DNA of 64,000 bases, taken from positions 1-64,000 of the forward strand of contig NZ_NBZW01000004.1 of the NCBI RefSeq assembly GCF_002379085.1, in the 5' to 3' direction. Position 1 is the stretch's first letter, and each line of letters opens with the position of its first letter. Position numbers and translations under genes: made by a program. The DNA is from Polaromonas sp. AET17H-212. Lineage in GTDB: Bacteria; Pseudomonadota; Gammaproteobacteria; Burkholderiales; Burkholderiaceae_C. A model generated the notes under the pieces. That model made no database searches. It saw nothing but the letters and a program-made list of their open reading frames with translations, and was not told where the DNA came from. Below are positions 19,301 to 27,173 of this stretch, in pieces.

Positions 19301-19789
19301 TTACGCCGGCTCTGCCTCTGCAGTGGAAAACTGTAGTTCCTCGACGTCATAGGTGAAATCGAGCACGCATTGCACGTCGCGTTCGGGCTTCCGGTGTTCG
19401 TTATAGACATCGACATCAGTTTTTAGCTGGAAGCAATCACCAACAATTTGTTGGCGTCGCTGCGCGAATGACTTAACGAAGTGCTCATGCGGCGCGTTTA
19501 TGTCATCAATATCCGCCCACAGCGATAGCGTCTTGTTGCCATACTTTTGCGTAGCAGCGTGCTTTGCACGATACCGCCGTCCTCGGTGATCTGTCCGGTA
19601 TTCCTCCCGGAACACTTGCGCAATATCAGCGGCAATGGAGTCAATAACGGTTTTGAGATTTGGCTTGTGACAACCATTTTTGTACGCCCACTCCGCCACT
19701 TCGTGTGGATCAATTAAGCCGTCGTTTCCTCCAACTACATCTCGGAAACGCTCGATATAGTCGCGGATTGAGTTTGAATACGCTGTCAT
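19301..19789 (-). CDS. Unnamed protein, third gene of the higBA operon
   Basis: A 162-residue soluble protein, not assigned to a named family by me. It starts MTAYSNSIRDYIERF and contains DPHEVAEWAYKNGCHKPN, an arrangement I recall in conserved unnamed proteins encoded beside HigA-ImmA/IrrE genes. A basic central stretch (YRTDHRGRRYRAKHA) is followed by LWADIDD and FAQRRQQIVGDC. There is no signal peptide or membrane segment. It starts 9 nt after the antitoxin stop, so it is almost surely in that operon. It may be a third toxin-antitoxin component or a passenger. Confidence 0.6.
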   Translation of the reverse strand: MTAYSNSIRDYIERFRDVVGGNDGLIDPHEVAEWAYKNGCHKPNLKTVIDSIAADIAQVFREEYRTDHRGRRYRAKHAATQKYGNKTLSLWADIDDINAPHEHFVKSFAQRRQQIVGDCFQLKTDVDVYNEHRKPERDVQCVLDFTYDVEELQFSTAEAEPA

Positions 19790-19798
19790 GCTTAGCTC

Positions 19799-20908
19799 CT
19801 AGAGGTTTTCTACCATTCCCCAGCCATCGACTGGAGCAGACTTTATCGCTATCAGTCGAACCTTCGCTAGATGGCTTGACCATCTGTCGTACCTACCTAG
19901 TTTCCTTCGTAGCTGTCCAGCCACTAGCCCTGGATGGATGCCAAGGCGTCGTGAGAAGAGAATAATTTTTTCTTCGCTGAAATATGGGGAAACGCGGGCA
20001 ACAAAATCATTAAGTTGAGCTTGGGAGCAACAGAACTCGGCTGCGGCATCATTTGCTAACTTTTCTTCCTTAGCCACCTCTATCGTCGTCGGACTATCGA
20101 TATCGACATCTAGGATGAATCCGTTTTTTTGCCCATGTCCAAGTCGAACATGTTCCAGTTCGTGTCTCAGCACAAACCAAAAATTGTCTATTCGATCTAA
20201 TCGAAGTGACATGGCTATCACTGGCTGAGTCTCGTTTAACCAGAAGCATGCGCCGTCAATGTGCGATCCTGCCAACGCTTCCACGTAAACAAGCCTAATA
20301 CCGCAGTCCCCTAACACCTTTGGAACCAACCGCACCTCTTCGGGCGCAGTCCGAAGTGTTGCGAGGTGATCTAACATGGATTCGGTCCTCGTGGCTTCAA
20401 ACTTTTTGCTAATTGTTGTCGCGGCAATTGCGCGAGCTCTGATAAGCCAAGCTAACTGACTAAGTTCAATATCCTCATTCGCACGGCTCCTTTTTGCTGC
20501 GTGAGCAAAGAACGGCTTCTCATCAAACGATTCGATGTTAAAAAATCGAAGAAACTGTTGCTCGAGAAGTTGAACGTTCTCGCTCGCTTCAATCCATCCG
20601 CGCTTGATCATTTCCCGTACTGGAAATTTTGAATATAGGGCGGCGCGACGTGGAATCACGTTACTTACGGCCACCTTTGAAAGCTGATATTGGCTTTCCA
20701 GATTCATCCAGAGTTCTGGACCAGTCCCGAGCGCTTCTCCAAGCTGTATTGCTGTTTCTGGGGTTATCGCTTTTTTACCGGCGATGATCTCATTCACCAC
20801 TTTCGGTGGGCGTCCAAGAATTTCTGCCAATTCGACCTGAGACCAACCACGGGCCTCGATTTCCTCTTTGAGGAACTCGCCAGGTGCGAATACTTCTGCA
20901 GCATCCAT
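19799..20908 (-). CDS. higA: HigA-type antitoxin fused to ImmA/IrrE metallopeptidase
   Basis: A 369-residue protein. Residues about 8-75 are an XRE/HigA helix-turn-helix (FLKEEIEARGWSQVELAEILGR, ELWMNLESQY). Residues about 200-300 are an ImmA/IrrE (M78) zinc peptidase-like domain with the HExxH motif HELEH at 249-253. The first domain should bind the operon operator (21273-21289) and neutralise the HigB toxin. The second could cleave a regulator or sense stress, since ImmA and IrrE cleave repressors. It lies 12 nt after the toxin gene, toxin first, which is the HigBA order. Confidence 0.88.
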   Translation of the reverse strand: MDAAEVFAPGEFLKEEIEARGWSQVELAEILGRPPKVVNEIIAGKKAITPETAIQLGEALGTGPELWMNLESQYQLSKVAVSNVIPRRAALYSKFPVREMIKRGWIEASENVQLLEQQFLRFFNIESFDEKPFFAHAAKRSRANEDIELSQLAWLIRARAIAATTISKKFEATRTESMLDHLATLRTAPEEVRLVPKVLGDCGIRLVYVEALAGSHIDGACFWLNETQPVIAMSLRLDRIDNFWFVLRHELEHVRLGHGQKNGFILDVDIDSPTTIEVAKEEKLANDAAAEFCCSQAQLNDFVARVSPYFSEEKIILFSRRLGIHPGLVAGQLRRKLGRYDRWSSHLAKVRLIAIKSAPVDGWGMVENL

Positions 20909-20920
20909 CTCTTATCCTTT

Positions 20921-21217
20921 CTAGTGGTAGTCGGCTATCGCGACGACCACAACTGCTTTCCCTGAAGGCTCTTTTTGAAACTTCAATATCAATCTCCATT
21001 GGCTATTCAGCCGCATGGAATACTGACCATCTCTGTCGCCTTTTAATTTTTCAAAATGCAATGATTTCATTGCGTAGAACGCCCGTTCATCCAGCGCATT
21101 GCGGATGAGCTGCATCCTCATTCGGAAGGTTTTAACGATTGCTCGCTCAAGCCCCGCATCAAATTTGATGTCTGTTTCCAGTCGACGCAAGTCGTCGCTG
21201 TCGTGAATGACCTTCAT
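20921..21217 (-). CDS. higB: HigB-like toxin of the RelE superfamily
   Basis: A 98-residue protein. The segment FYAMKSLHFEKLKGDRDGQYSMRLNSQWRLILKF is typical of HigB/RelE-fold toxins, including the C-terminal strand with Arg residues (R69, R75). Family members cleave mRNA on the ribosome. It is the first gene of the minus-strand operon in the island, behind a palindromic operator. A ribosome-cleaving toxin in an island lodged in the tmRNA gene is notable, since tmRNA rescues ribosomes stalled on cut mRNA. Confidence 0.88.
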   Translation of the reverse strand: MKVIHDSDDLRRLETDIKFDAGLERAIVKTFRMRMQLIRNALDERAFYAMKSLHFEKLKGDRDGQYSMRLNSQWRLILKFQKEPSGKAVVVVAIADYH

Positions 21218-21261
21218 ATGTAAGTCCTAAAATTTGCATGGCGTGGCCCCTTCTGTCTGGA

Positions 21262-21289
21262 ATAGTACCACATTCCCACTTAGTGGGAA
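21262..21289 (-). promoter_or_regulatory. higBA promoter and operator
   Basis: A perfect 8-bp inverted repeat with one central base, ttcccact-t-agtgggaa, lies at 21273-21289. On the minus strand TTCCCA (21284-21289) and TACTAT (21262-21267) are 16 bp apart, so the palindrome covers the -35 and spacer. HigA or the HigBA complex is the likely ligand. Confidence 0.7.
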
Positions 21290-21504
21290 GATCCGGTTTT
21301 GGTTTTGAGGTGGCTATGTCTAGCTGAGCCTGAGAATTGCTGAGATCTGAGAAAGGCGGGGCTGAGTCCCTGAAAGGGCCTGCATGAAACCCCCGACACT
21401 GCCGCGCCGAGTTTTGGTACAAGGTTGGTGCAAAACCAGCAAACCAAACGCACGGAATTCGCACGGATACTTCGTAACCTGCGCGGGTGCTAGGTCTTAC
21501 TAGA
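21290..21504. other. Right end of island, no gene supported
   Basis: 215 bp without a gene. The repeat GCACGGAATTCGCACGG occurs at 21451-21467, matching the left-end sequence at 18238-18249. Such short repeats near att sites can be integrase arm-type sites, which would be a trace of a lost integrase. Confidence 0.45.
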
Positions 21505-21530
21505 GTTCAAATCCCCCCAGCTCCACCATA
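21505..21530 (+). repeat. attR: right 26-bp direct repeat of tmRNA 3' end
   Basis: An exact copy of 18120-18145. The bases upstream of it do not continue the tmRNA sequence, so only the 3' end was duplicated. Confidence 0.9.
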
Positions 21531-21539
21531 CGACCCGAT

Positions 21540-21575
21540 AAAGGCCGCTAACTAGAGATAGTCAGCGGCCTTTTT
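21540..21575 (+). terminator. Probable original tmRNA terminator, displaced
   Basis: A 10-bp stem (aaaggccgct at 21540-21549 with agcggccttt at 21564-21573) and trailing T lie 9 bp past attR. That is the distance expected for the tmRNA terminator before the island inserted. Confidence 0.75.
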
Positions 21576-21641
21576 CTTTGGAAAATCGCAGCTCGACCGG
21601 CCAACCGCCGGCATTTTTTGGGCGGCCGGAGGCACACCCTG

Positions 21642-22925
21642 TCAGAGCTGGGACTCAAGCAGCAGCGCCAGCCGTTCCATGAACTTTTCCTTCAGGGGGC
21701 GGTTCGCCCATTCCTCGTAGCTGATCTGCCGCGAGCGCTTCAGGTCGTCCTCAAACACCCGGGTCTGCCGCGCTGCAAAGGTTTCGTCGTAGACGTTGAG
21801 GTTGGCCTCGTCGTTGAGGCGGAAGGAGCGGTTGTCGAAGTTGGTCGAGCCGACCGAGACCAGCAGCTGGTCCACGATCATGACCTTGCAGTGGTACATG
21901 GTGGGCTGGTACTCGTGGATCTGCGCGCCGGCCTGGAGCAGCGGCCCCCAGCTGCCGCGCGACGCGGCACGCACGGTGTCCGTGTCGATGATTTCTCCGG
22001 GCGTGATGATGCGGATCTTCACGCCGCGTTTCAGTGCGTCGGTCAGCGCCCGGGTGGTGAGTTCGTCGGGGACGAAGTAGGCGGTCGACAGGTCGATACT
22101 TTTCCCAGCCGCCGTGATGGACAGCTGGTACATCAACTGCATGCTTTCGCTCCCGCCCGAAGGCGAGCTGGAAAACACCTGGGCGTCGCTGCTGCCAACC
22201 GCCTGCAGGGCAGGGAAGTAGGCTTCGCCGTGCATCACCTTGCCGGTGACCTTGAGCCAGTTGTCCATGAAAACTGCCTGCATCTGGGCGACGGCCGGGC
22301 CCTCGATCTGGAAATGGGAATCGCGCCAGTGCTCGGCATCCTGGCCGGCGCCTGTCCATTTGGGTGCTATGCCCACGCCTCCGGTGAAGCCGGTGTTGCC
22401 GTCAACGACCAGCAGCTTGCGGTGGGTGCGGTTGTTCATGCGTGCCAGGTTGTACCAGTGCGGCTTGTGGAATTTGCGGATTTCCACGCCGGCCGCTTCC
22501 ATTTCCTGCAAAAACGAGGCATCGATCTTGGCGCTGCCGACCCAGTCCAGCAGCACATGCACCTTCACGCCGGACCGGGCGCGTTCGGCCAGGGCGTCGG
22601 CGAACTGGCGGCCCACATCGCCAGACCAGTAGATGTAGGTTTCAAAGGTGATGCTGCGCTGCGCGCCGTGGATGGCCTGCAGCATGGCGGGGAAGATCTG
22701 GTCACCGTTGAGCAGCTCCCGGGCCCGGTTGCCGCCCACCAGGGCGGGGCCGAGCAGGGCGCCCATGGCGCGGCGGAACTGGGGATCGTGTGTGGCATAC
22801 AGGCGCGGCAACTCTCGGTTGACCTTTTTTTCCCCGGTGCTGAAGTTCAGGGCGAGCAGCACGCCAGCCACGGTGATCAGGAAGGTGAGCAGAATGGTCA
22901 GTACAAGGCGGTTTTTTTTCATCAT
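21642..22925 (-). CDS. Cardiolipin synthase-like phospholipase D family protein
   Basis: A 427-residue protein with an N-terminal membrane helix (residues about 6-26). It has two HKD motifs: HRKLLVVDGNTGFTGG and HCKVMIVDQLLVSVGSTN. This pair makes the active site of bacterial cardiolipin synthases and related PLD-family enzymes. It would act at the inner membrane on phospholipids, joining phosphatidyl groups. The start MMKK at 22925 follows the hydrophobic N-terminus; upstream frame is antisense to rsuA. It is divergent from rsuA. Which subclass (ClsA, ClsB or ClsC) cannot be decided here. Confidence 0.85.
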   Translation of the reverse strand: MMKKNRLVLTILLTFLITVAGVLLALNFSTGEKKVNRELPRLYATHDPQFRRAMGALLGPALVGGNRARELLNGDQIFPAMLQAIHGAQRSITFETYIYWSGDVGRQFADALAERARSGVKVHVLLDWVGSAKIDASFLQEMEAAGVEIRKFHKPHWYNLARMNNRTHRKLLVVDGNTGFTGGVGIAPKWTGAGQDAEHWRDSHFQIEGPAVAQMQAVFMDNWLKVTGKVMHGEAYFPALQAVGSSDAQVFSSSPSGGSESMQLMYQLSITAAGKSIDLSTAYFVPDELTTRALTDALKRGVKIRIITPGEIIDTDTVRAASRGSWGPLLQAGAQIHEYQPTMYHCKVMIVDQLLVSVGSTNFDNRSFRLNDEANLNVYDETFAARQTRVFEDDLKRSRQISYEEWANRPLKEKFMERLALLLESQL

Positions 22926-23090
22926 GGGTCGGAAAATGGGGCCGTGACGCAGCGGCTGGCGCGGCAAGGCGTGCCGGCGTTCGTTGCATCGATCAGGAAA
23001 AGCGTACCCAGACGTCCGGACGGCCCCTGAAAGCCGACGAGCTGTTGCGCGGTAGGCCAGGACCCTGTCCGGGCCGGCGACAATAAGGGC

Positions 23091-23843
23091 ATGGCAAAAA
23101 ACATGCAATTGCAGGACATTCTTTTCTCCCAGGGCTTTGGCACCCGGCGCGTCTGCGCCGGCCTGATTCAACAAGGTTTTGTGGCTGTAGCCGGCGTCCC
23201 CTGTACGGAGCCAGCTATGGATTTTGTAGCGGAGGGGCTGAAGTTCACGGTCCAGGGCGTGGACTGGGAATACCACGAGAAGGCCTACCTGATGCTGCAC
23301 AAGCCGGCCGGTTACGAGTGCTCGCAAAAACCCAGCACCTACCCGAGCATCTACACCCTGCTGCCGGCGCCGATCCGCCAGCGCGGGGGTGGGGCGGCGG
23401 CCGGTGTGCAGGCGGTCGGGCGGCTGGACCAGGACACCACCGGTCTGCTGCTGCTGTCGGACGACGGCAAGTTCATCCACCGCATGAGTTCACCCAAACA
23501 CCATGTGCCCAAGGTGTACGACGTCACGGCCAAACACCCGGTCGATGACCAACAGGTCCAGAAGCTGCTGGCTGGCGTGGTGCTGGACGACGACCCCAAG
23601 CCGGTGCGCGCCGCAGCCTGCGAGAAAACCGGCGAGCAGACCTTGCGCCTGACCCTCACCGAGGGCAAGTACCACCAGGTCAAACGCATGATTGCGGCGG
23701 TGGGCAACCGGGTGGAAGACGTGGCGGGCTTGCACCGCTCGCGCATCGGGTCGCTGGACCTGCCGGCCGACCTGAAACCCGGCCAGTGGCGCTGGTTGAC
23801 GGCGCAGGACCTGGCGGCCATTGCCGGCGCACCCAGGGTCTGA
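23091..23843 (+). CDS. rsuA: 16S rRNA pseudouridine synthase (RsuA family)
   Basis: A 250-residue protein. Residues 1-50 are an S4-like RNA-binding domain. The catalytic RLD motif is at 111-113 (GRLDQDTTGLLLLSDDG), followed by the KVYDV and EGKYHQVKRM segments of the RsuA/RluB/E/F family. It isomerises one uridine in rRNA, position 516 of 16S rRNA in E. coli RsuA. GACAAT lies at 23079-23084, 6 nt before the ATG, a possible leaderless start. Its promoter region and first about 100 codons are duplicated in decayed form at 24595-25036. Confidence 0.9.
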   Translation: MAKNMQLQDILFSQGFGTRRVCAGLIQQGFVAVAGVPCTEPAMDFVAEGLKFTVQGVDWEYHEKAYLMLHKPAGYECSQKPSTYPSIYTLLPAPIRQRGGGAAAGVQAVGRLDQDTTGLLLLSDDGKFIHRMSSPKHHVPKVYDVTAKHPVDDQQVQKLLAGVVLDDDPKPVRAAACEKTGEQTLRLTLTEGKYHQVKRMIAAVGNRVEDVAGLHRSRIGSLDLPADLKPGQWRWLTAQDLAAIAGAPRV

Positions 23844-23957
23844 GGAGGCGACGCGCGTTAGCGCCGGATCGGGAGAAACCCCAGTTAGCGGCGGCTAACA
23901 CCCGGTTACGCTGTATTTCTTTGTAAAAAGACCTACAAATGCTACCGGGGGGCCGTC

Positions 23958-24590
23958 ATGAAAAACCATCGCCGTCACTTTCTGGGCGCCGCTGCCATCG
24001 GGGCGGTGACCCTGCCTTCGCTGAGCCTGGCGCAGCACGCCCCCAGTGGCTCCCGCAGCTCCACGCTGTTGACGGTGGGCGGGCTGATCGGCAGCGGCAA
24101 CCGGGGCGCGCTGGATCCGGCCATGGACCGTATGCTGGTGCGGCAGAACATCAGCTTCTCCAGGGCGCGGGTGTTCGACTTTGCCAGCCTGGTGGCGATG
24201 CCGTCCGCCACCATCCAGCCGACCCTGGAATACGACGGCAAGCCGCACACGCTCAAGGGGCCCTTGCTGACCGACGTCATAAAGGCCTGCGCCGTCGCGA
24301 TCACGCCGCAGACCTTGTTCAAGCTTTATGCCGTCGACGGCTACACGGCCCAGTGGCCGGCCGCCGACGCCACGCACTACCGGGTGATCGTGGCCACCCA
24401 CCTCGACGGCCGGCCACTGGCCTTGGGCGGGTTGGGCCCGCTCTGGGTGGTCTACGACGCGGACCGGTTTACGGACACGGCAGCCAAGCCGCTGTCTGCG
24501 CGTTTTGCCTCGAGTCCCTGGGCGACCTATTACATCGATGTGACCGACGGCTGTGGCTGCACCCCCGAGCCGGACAAAAAAACAGGATGA
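23958..24590 (+). CDS. Exported molybdopterin-dependent oxidoreductase-fold protein
   Basis: A 210-residue protein with a Tat-like signal (RRHFLGAAAIGAV, residues 5-17; cleavage after LAQ likely). The globular part resembles the small sulphite-oxidase-like molybdopterin-binding fold (LLTVGGLIGSGNRG, then a domain with LKGPLLTDVIKACAV). The conserved Cys that ligates molybdenum in sulphite oxidase may be the Cys in DVIKAC, but I cannot confirm it. The C-terminus has CGC. It lies between rsuA and the degenerate rsuA copy. The cofactor and substrate are unknown. Confidence 0.6.
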   Translation: MKNHRRHFLGAAAIGAVTLPSLSLAQHAPSGSRSSTLLTVGGLIGSGNRGALDPAMDRMLVRQNISFSRARVFDFASLVAMPSATIQPTLEYDGKPHTLKGPLLTDVIKACAVAITPQTLFKLYAVDGYTAQWPAADATHYRVIVATHLDGRPLALGGLGPLWVVYDADRFTDTAAKPLSARFASSPWATYYIDVTDGCGCTPEPDKKTG

Positions 24591-24742
24591 AGGGGCGGTG
24601 CGGCAAGGCTTGCCGGAGGCCGCTGCGCCGATCAGGAAAAGCTGACCCAGACGCCCGCGGCCCCCGAAAGCCGAGGGGCTGTTGCGCGGTTGGCCAAGAC
24701 CCTGTCCCTGTCCGGCCCGGTGCAATAGGCGCGTGGCACAAC

Positions 24743-25036
24743 ATGCCATTGCCGGACATTCTTTTCTCCCGGGGCTTGGGTACGCGGCGCGTCTGCGCCG
24801 GCTTGATTCAACAGGATTTTGTGGCTGTAGCCGACGCCCCCTGTACGAAACCAGCTATGGATTTTGTAGCTAGGGAACTGAAGTTCATGGTCCAGCGCGG
24901 GGACTGGAAATACCATGGGAAGTCCTGCCTGATGCGGCACAGGCCGCCCGGTTCCGGGTGTTCGCAAAAGCCCGGTAGCTACCCGAGCATTGACACCCTG
25001 CGGTCGGCGCCGGACCCGGCCAGTATTGCAGCCTGA
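24743..25036 (+). pseudogene. Decayed partial duplicate of rsuA (5' third)
   Basis: The frame MPLPDILFSRGLGTRRVCAG onwards parallels residues 5-100 of RsuA at 23091, with many substitutions, a 2-nt deletion near the start, and a stop before the catalytic RLD. The similarity extends upstream into non-coding DNA (about 24595 on, matching about 22960 on). It cannot be a working pseudouridine synthase. Confidence 0.85.
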
Positions 25037-25061
25037 CCGCATTTCGTGCACCGTCGCCGGT

Positions 25062-25775
25062 TCAGTTCAGCCGGTACCCGCTGGCGTGTCTCAATTCGGC
25101 CGGACGGCTGTTGGCCTGAATAAGGAAGGCGTCGTGCCACTGACTGGGTATGCCGCTGGAACTGCCATGCTCGTCGTTGGCGGGTTTGAGGCCGCGCATG
25201 CGGCGTTGCTGCACCAGCGTTTTTTTCAGGTTGATGCGGGCGGCCTCCACGGCGGCTTCCTCGCGCTTCAAGTACCTGGCTCTTGATGCCACTTCACCGA
25301 GGAATTCGTTGCGAATTTCTGCCGGGCTGGGCAGCCGGCCGGGGTTGACCACGATGTAGGAAATACCGCATTGCGCGAGTAAATTTTCTTTCAGGATCCT
25401 GCTCTTTCGCGAGAGGCCAAAAGGCTTGGGCACATCGACACAGCCGACAACGTGGCCATTGTTGGCACACACTGAAAAAGTGCAGTTGGTGTTCTTGAGC
25501 AACTCATACAGGTGCGGGCCGTTTTCGCTGGCGTTGGGCCGGGTGAAGCGGGTCACCGGCATTTTGATCATCACATGATGGTCATCAAAGGTTTCTGCCA
25601 GCCAGTGCCAAATTCGCAATTCCTCCGCGTTCACCAGTACCCGCGCATGCAGTGGCCAATGCGCCGGGATACGTCGTTTCCCCAGCCCGGCCCAATGTAG
25701 CCACAATCCCACCCACAGGCTGACCATTGCCAGCAGGGACAGCCAGATCAACGCCCATTGCGAATTTTCCGTCAT
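25062..25775 (-). CDS. DUF2726 domain membrane-anchored protein
   Basis: A 237-residue protein with one N-terminal membrane helix (residues 7-27) and a DUF2726 domain (about 80-160: LYELLKNTNCTFSVCANNGHVVGCVDVP, then LLAQCGISYIVVNPGRLPSPAEIR). DUF2726 has a restriction-endonuclease-like look in parts and is common as a nuclease-related domain, but its function is unproven. The C-terminal 60 residues are basic and helical. The ATG at 25775 has ggggag 9-14 nt upstream. It stands alone, facing a long AT-rich intergenic region. Confidence 0.75.
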   Translation of the reverse strand: MTENSQWALIWLSLLAMVSLWVGLWLHWAGLGKRRIPAHWPLHARVLVNAEELRIWHWLAETFDDHHVMIKMPVTRFTRPNASENGPHLYELLKNTNCTFSVCANNGHVVGCVDVPKPFGLSRKSRILKENLLAQCGISYIVVNPGRLPSPAEIRNEFLGEVASRARYLKREEAAVEAARINLKKTLVQQRRMRGLKPANDEHGSSSGIPSQWHDAFLIQANSRPAELRHASGYRLN

Positions 25776-26299
25776 GTTGTATTCTCCCCGAATACTTACT
25801 TATGGTTACAGTTTGAACATTACTCCTAATTTGCGCGCTTGGGAATAGAAATAATCACAACTTACTCATAAAAAAATAGGAACTAACCCTTTGTATTTAA
25901 GAATTTCGTGGTGTGGATAGTAAAAAGGTGTCGGGCGCTTGCTTCATTGTGGCCGTCACTCTGGGCGCGTGGCCACCGACAGGTAGGCCGGAATCCCTGG
26001 CCGTCGGCGCATGACCCGCATCGCTTCGGACGGGCGCTTTGGCCAGGGGTGGTAGCACATTGGACATTGGTCTTGGCAGCTCGAAGCCAATGGCGAACGG
26101 GCGCAATTGGCTACTGACTTGACAGCGCGCCTTGCAACCCGCCAGGTTCGGGACGGGTCGGTCGGGCAGCGGCCGCCGCCGCCGCCGTCCATTTTTCATT
26201 GCCTCCTTGTGCCATCACCGGTGATGGGCTCGCCAATCCGGCAGCCATGGTCCTTGCTGAGGCCAATGTCCGCTGTCCAGCCCCCCGCCCGACACGCTG
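25776..26299. other. 524-bp gene-free region
   Basis: The part next to the DUF2726 gene (about 25790-25915) is clearly AT-rich for this genome, with taaaaaaatagg and similar. The rest is GC-rich. Short frames exist on both strands but none has a ribosome site or a recognisable product. A small inverted repeat caccggtgatgg lies near 26217. I see no repeat of family A or B here. Confidence 0.5.
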
Positions 26300-27079
26300 T
26301 TAACGCATGGGCTGCAAAAAGCCGGCAATGACTTCCAGCGTCCTGTCGGGCTGGTCGCGCTGCGGTGAATGGCCGCAATCGGGCAGCCGCAGTTGCTCGG
26401 TCTGCGGCGCGGCCAGCGCCAGTTCGTCGAGTTGCGCCAGGGTGCCGTATTCGTCGCCCAGCCCCTGAATGGCCAGCAGCGGCGCACGGATGCGCCGGCA
26501 GTCGGGCCGGATGTCAAAGCTGCGAAAACCGGGCGACAGCCAGACGTCGTTCCATTGCCAGAAAGCGCTGTCCACATCGGCATGGTGGCGGGCCAGGCGC
26601 TCGCGCAGTCCGCCAGACTCGAATGCCGCGGTGGCCTGGGCAATGGCTTGCACCGCGACATCCTCGACCATCAGGTGCGGCGCCATGACGATGGCGGCGC
26701 TCACCGGGTGCCGGCTCGCGTGGAGCAGGGCGATGCTGGCGCCGTCCGAGTGGCCCAGCAGCACGGGCTGGGCGATGCCCTGGCTGGCCAGCAGGGCCGG
26801 CAATACCTCCCACGCTTCGCGGTGCATGTAGTCGGGCGCCAGGCGGCCGGCGCCGCGCACATCGGGCACGGGGTCGGACTGGCCGTAGCCGCGCCGCGAA
26901 TACACCAGGCCGGCGCGGCCCGTGGCCTGGCAGACCGCTTGCGGCCAGCTGCGGCCACGCTGGGTCCACAGGCTGACCGAACCCAGGCCTTCGTGCAGGA
27001 AAACAAGCGGTGCCAAGCCGGCCGAACCGGCGATGGACTGCACTTCAAGCCGTGTGCCGGCTATCTCTACCCAATTCAT
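26300..27079 (-). CDS. Alpha/beta hydrolase
   Basis: A 259-residue alpha/beta hydrolase. The oxyanion segment is FLHEGLGS, the nucleophile elbow is GHSDG with Ser111, and the catalytic His is in DCGHSPQRD near the C-terminus. It is a cytoplasmic hydrolase or esterase of unknown substrate; the HEGLGS pattern is common in a group annotated as alpha/beta fold hydrolases of aromatic degradation or general esterases. The ATG at 27079 begins the domain; the frame further upstream is antisense to the beta-propeller gene. It is divergent from the beta-propeller gene by 94 bp. Confidence 0.85.
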   Translation of the reverse strand: MNWVEIAGTRLEVQSIAGSAGLAPLVFLHEGLGSVSLWTQRGRSWPQAVCQATGRAGLVYSRRGYGQSDPVPDVRGAGRLAPDYMHREAWEVLPALLASQGIAQPVLLGHSDGASIALLHASRHPVSAAIVMAPHLMVEDVAVQAIAQATAAFESGGLRERLARHHADVDSAFWQWNDVWLSPGFRSFDIRPDCRRIRAPLLAIQGLGDEYGTLAQLDELALAAPQTEQLRLPDCGHSPQRDQPDRTLEVIAGFLQPMR

Positions 27080-27173
27080 CAGCAGATCGTAAGGGATGTA
27101 AGCGGACCGGGCTCCTGGCGCGTTAAAAAAGGCCTGCCGGTACACTTGCTGGTTGTCTGAAGAAAGCCATTGC

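Larger units (their letters stand above)
18146..21530. mobile_element. Mini genomic island in ssrA without integrase
   Basis: About 3.4 kb bounded by exact 26-bp copies of the tmRNA 3' end. It holds a DUF4760 membrane protein gene on the plus strand, and on the minus strand a HigB-like toxin, a HigA-ImmA/IrrE antitoxin and an unnamed gene. Codon use is visibly less GC-biased than in flanking genes. No integrase or recombination directionality gene is seen, so it is either a deletion remnant or a non-autonomous element moved in trans. A tmRNA-type terminator at 21540-21575 lies just outside the right end, as if displaced by the insertion. Confidence 0.85.

Noticed and set aside
23214..23240. 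Family-B core (gctatggattttgtagc) inside rsuA
   Set aside because: Only the palindromic core matches, in rsuA and in its decayed copy; the GGCG and AGGCC blocks are missing, so I did not list it as a repeat.
23939..25036. A 365-codon plus-strand frame spanning the molybdopterin-fold gene and the rsuA copy
   Set aside because: Its first part is out of frame with the signal-peptide protein at 23958, and only its last part is the decayed rsuA copy.
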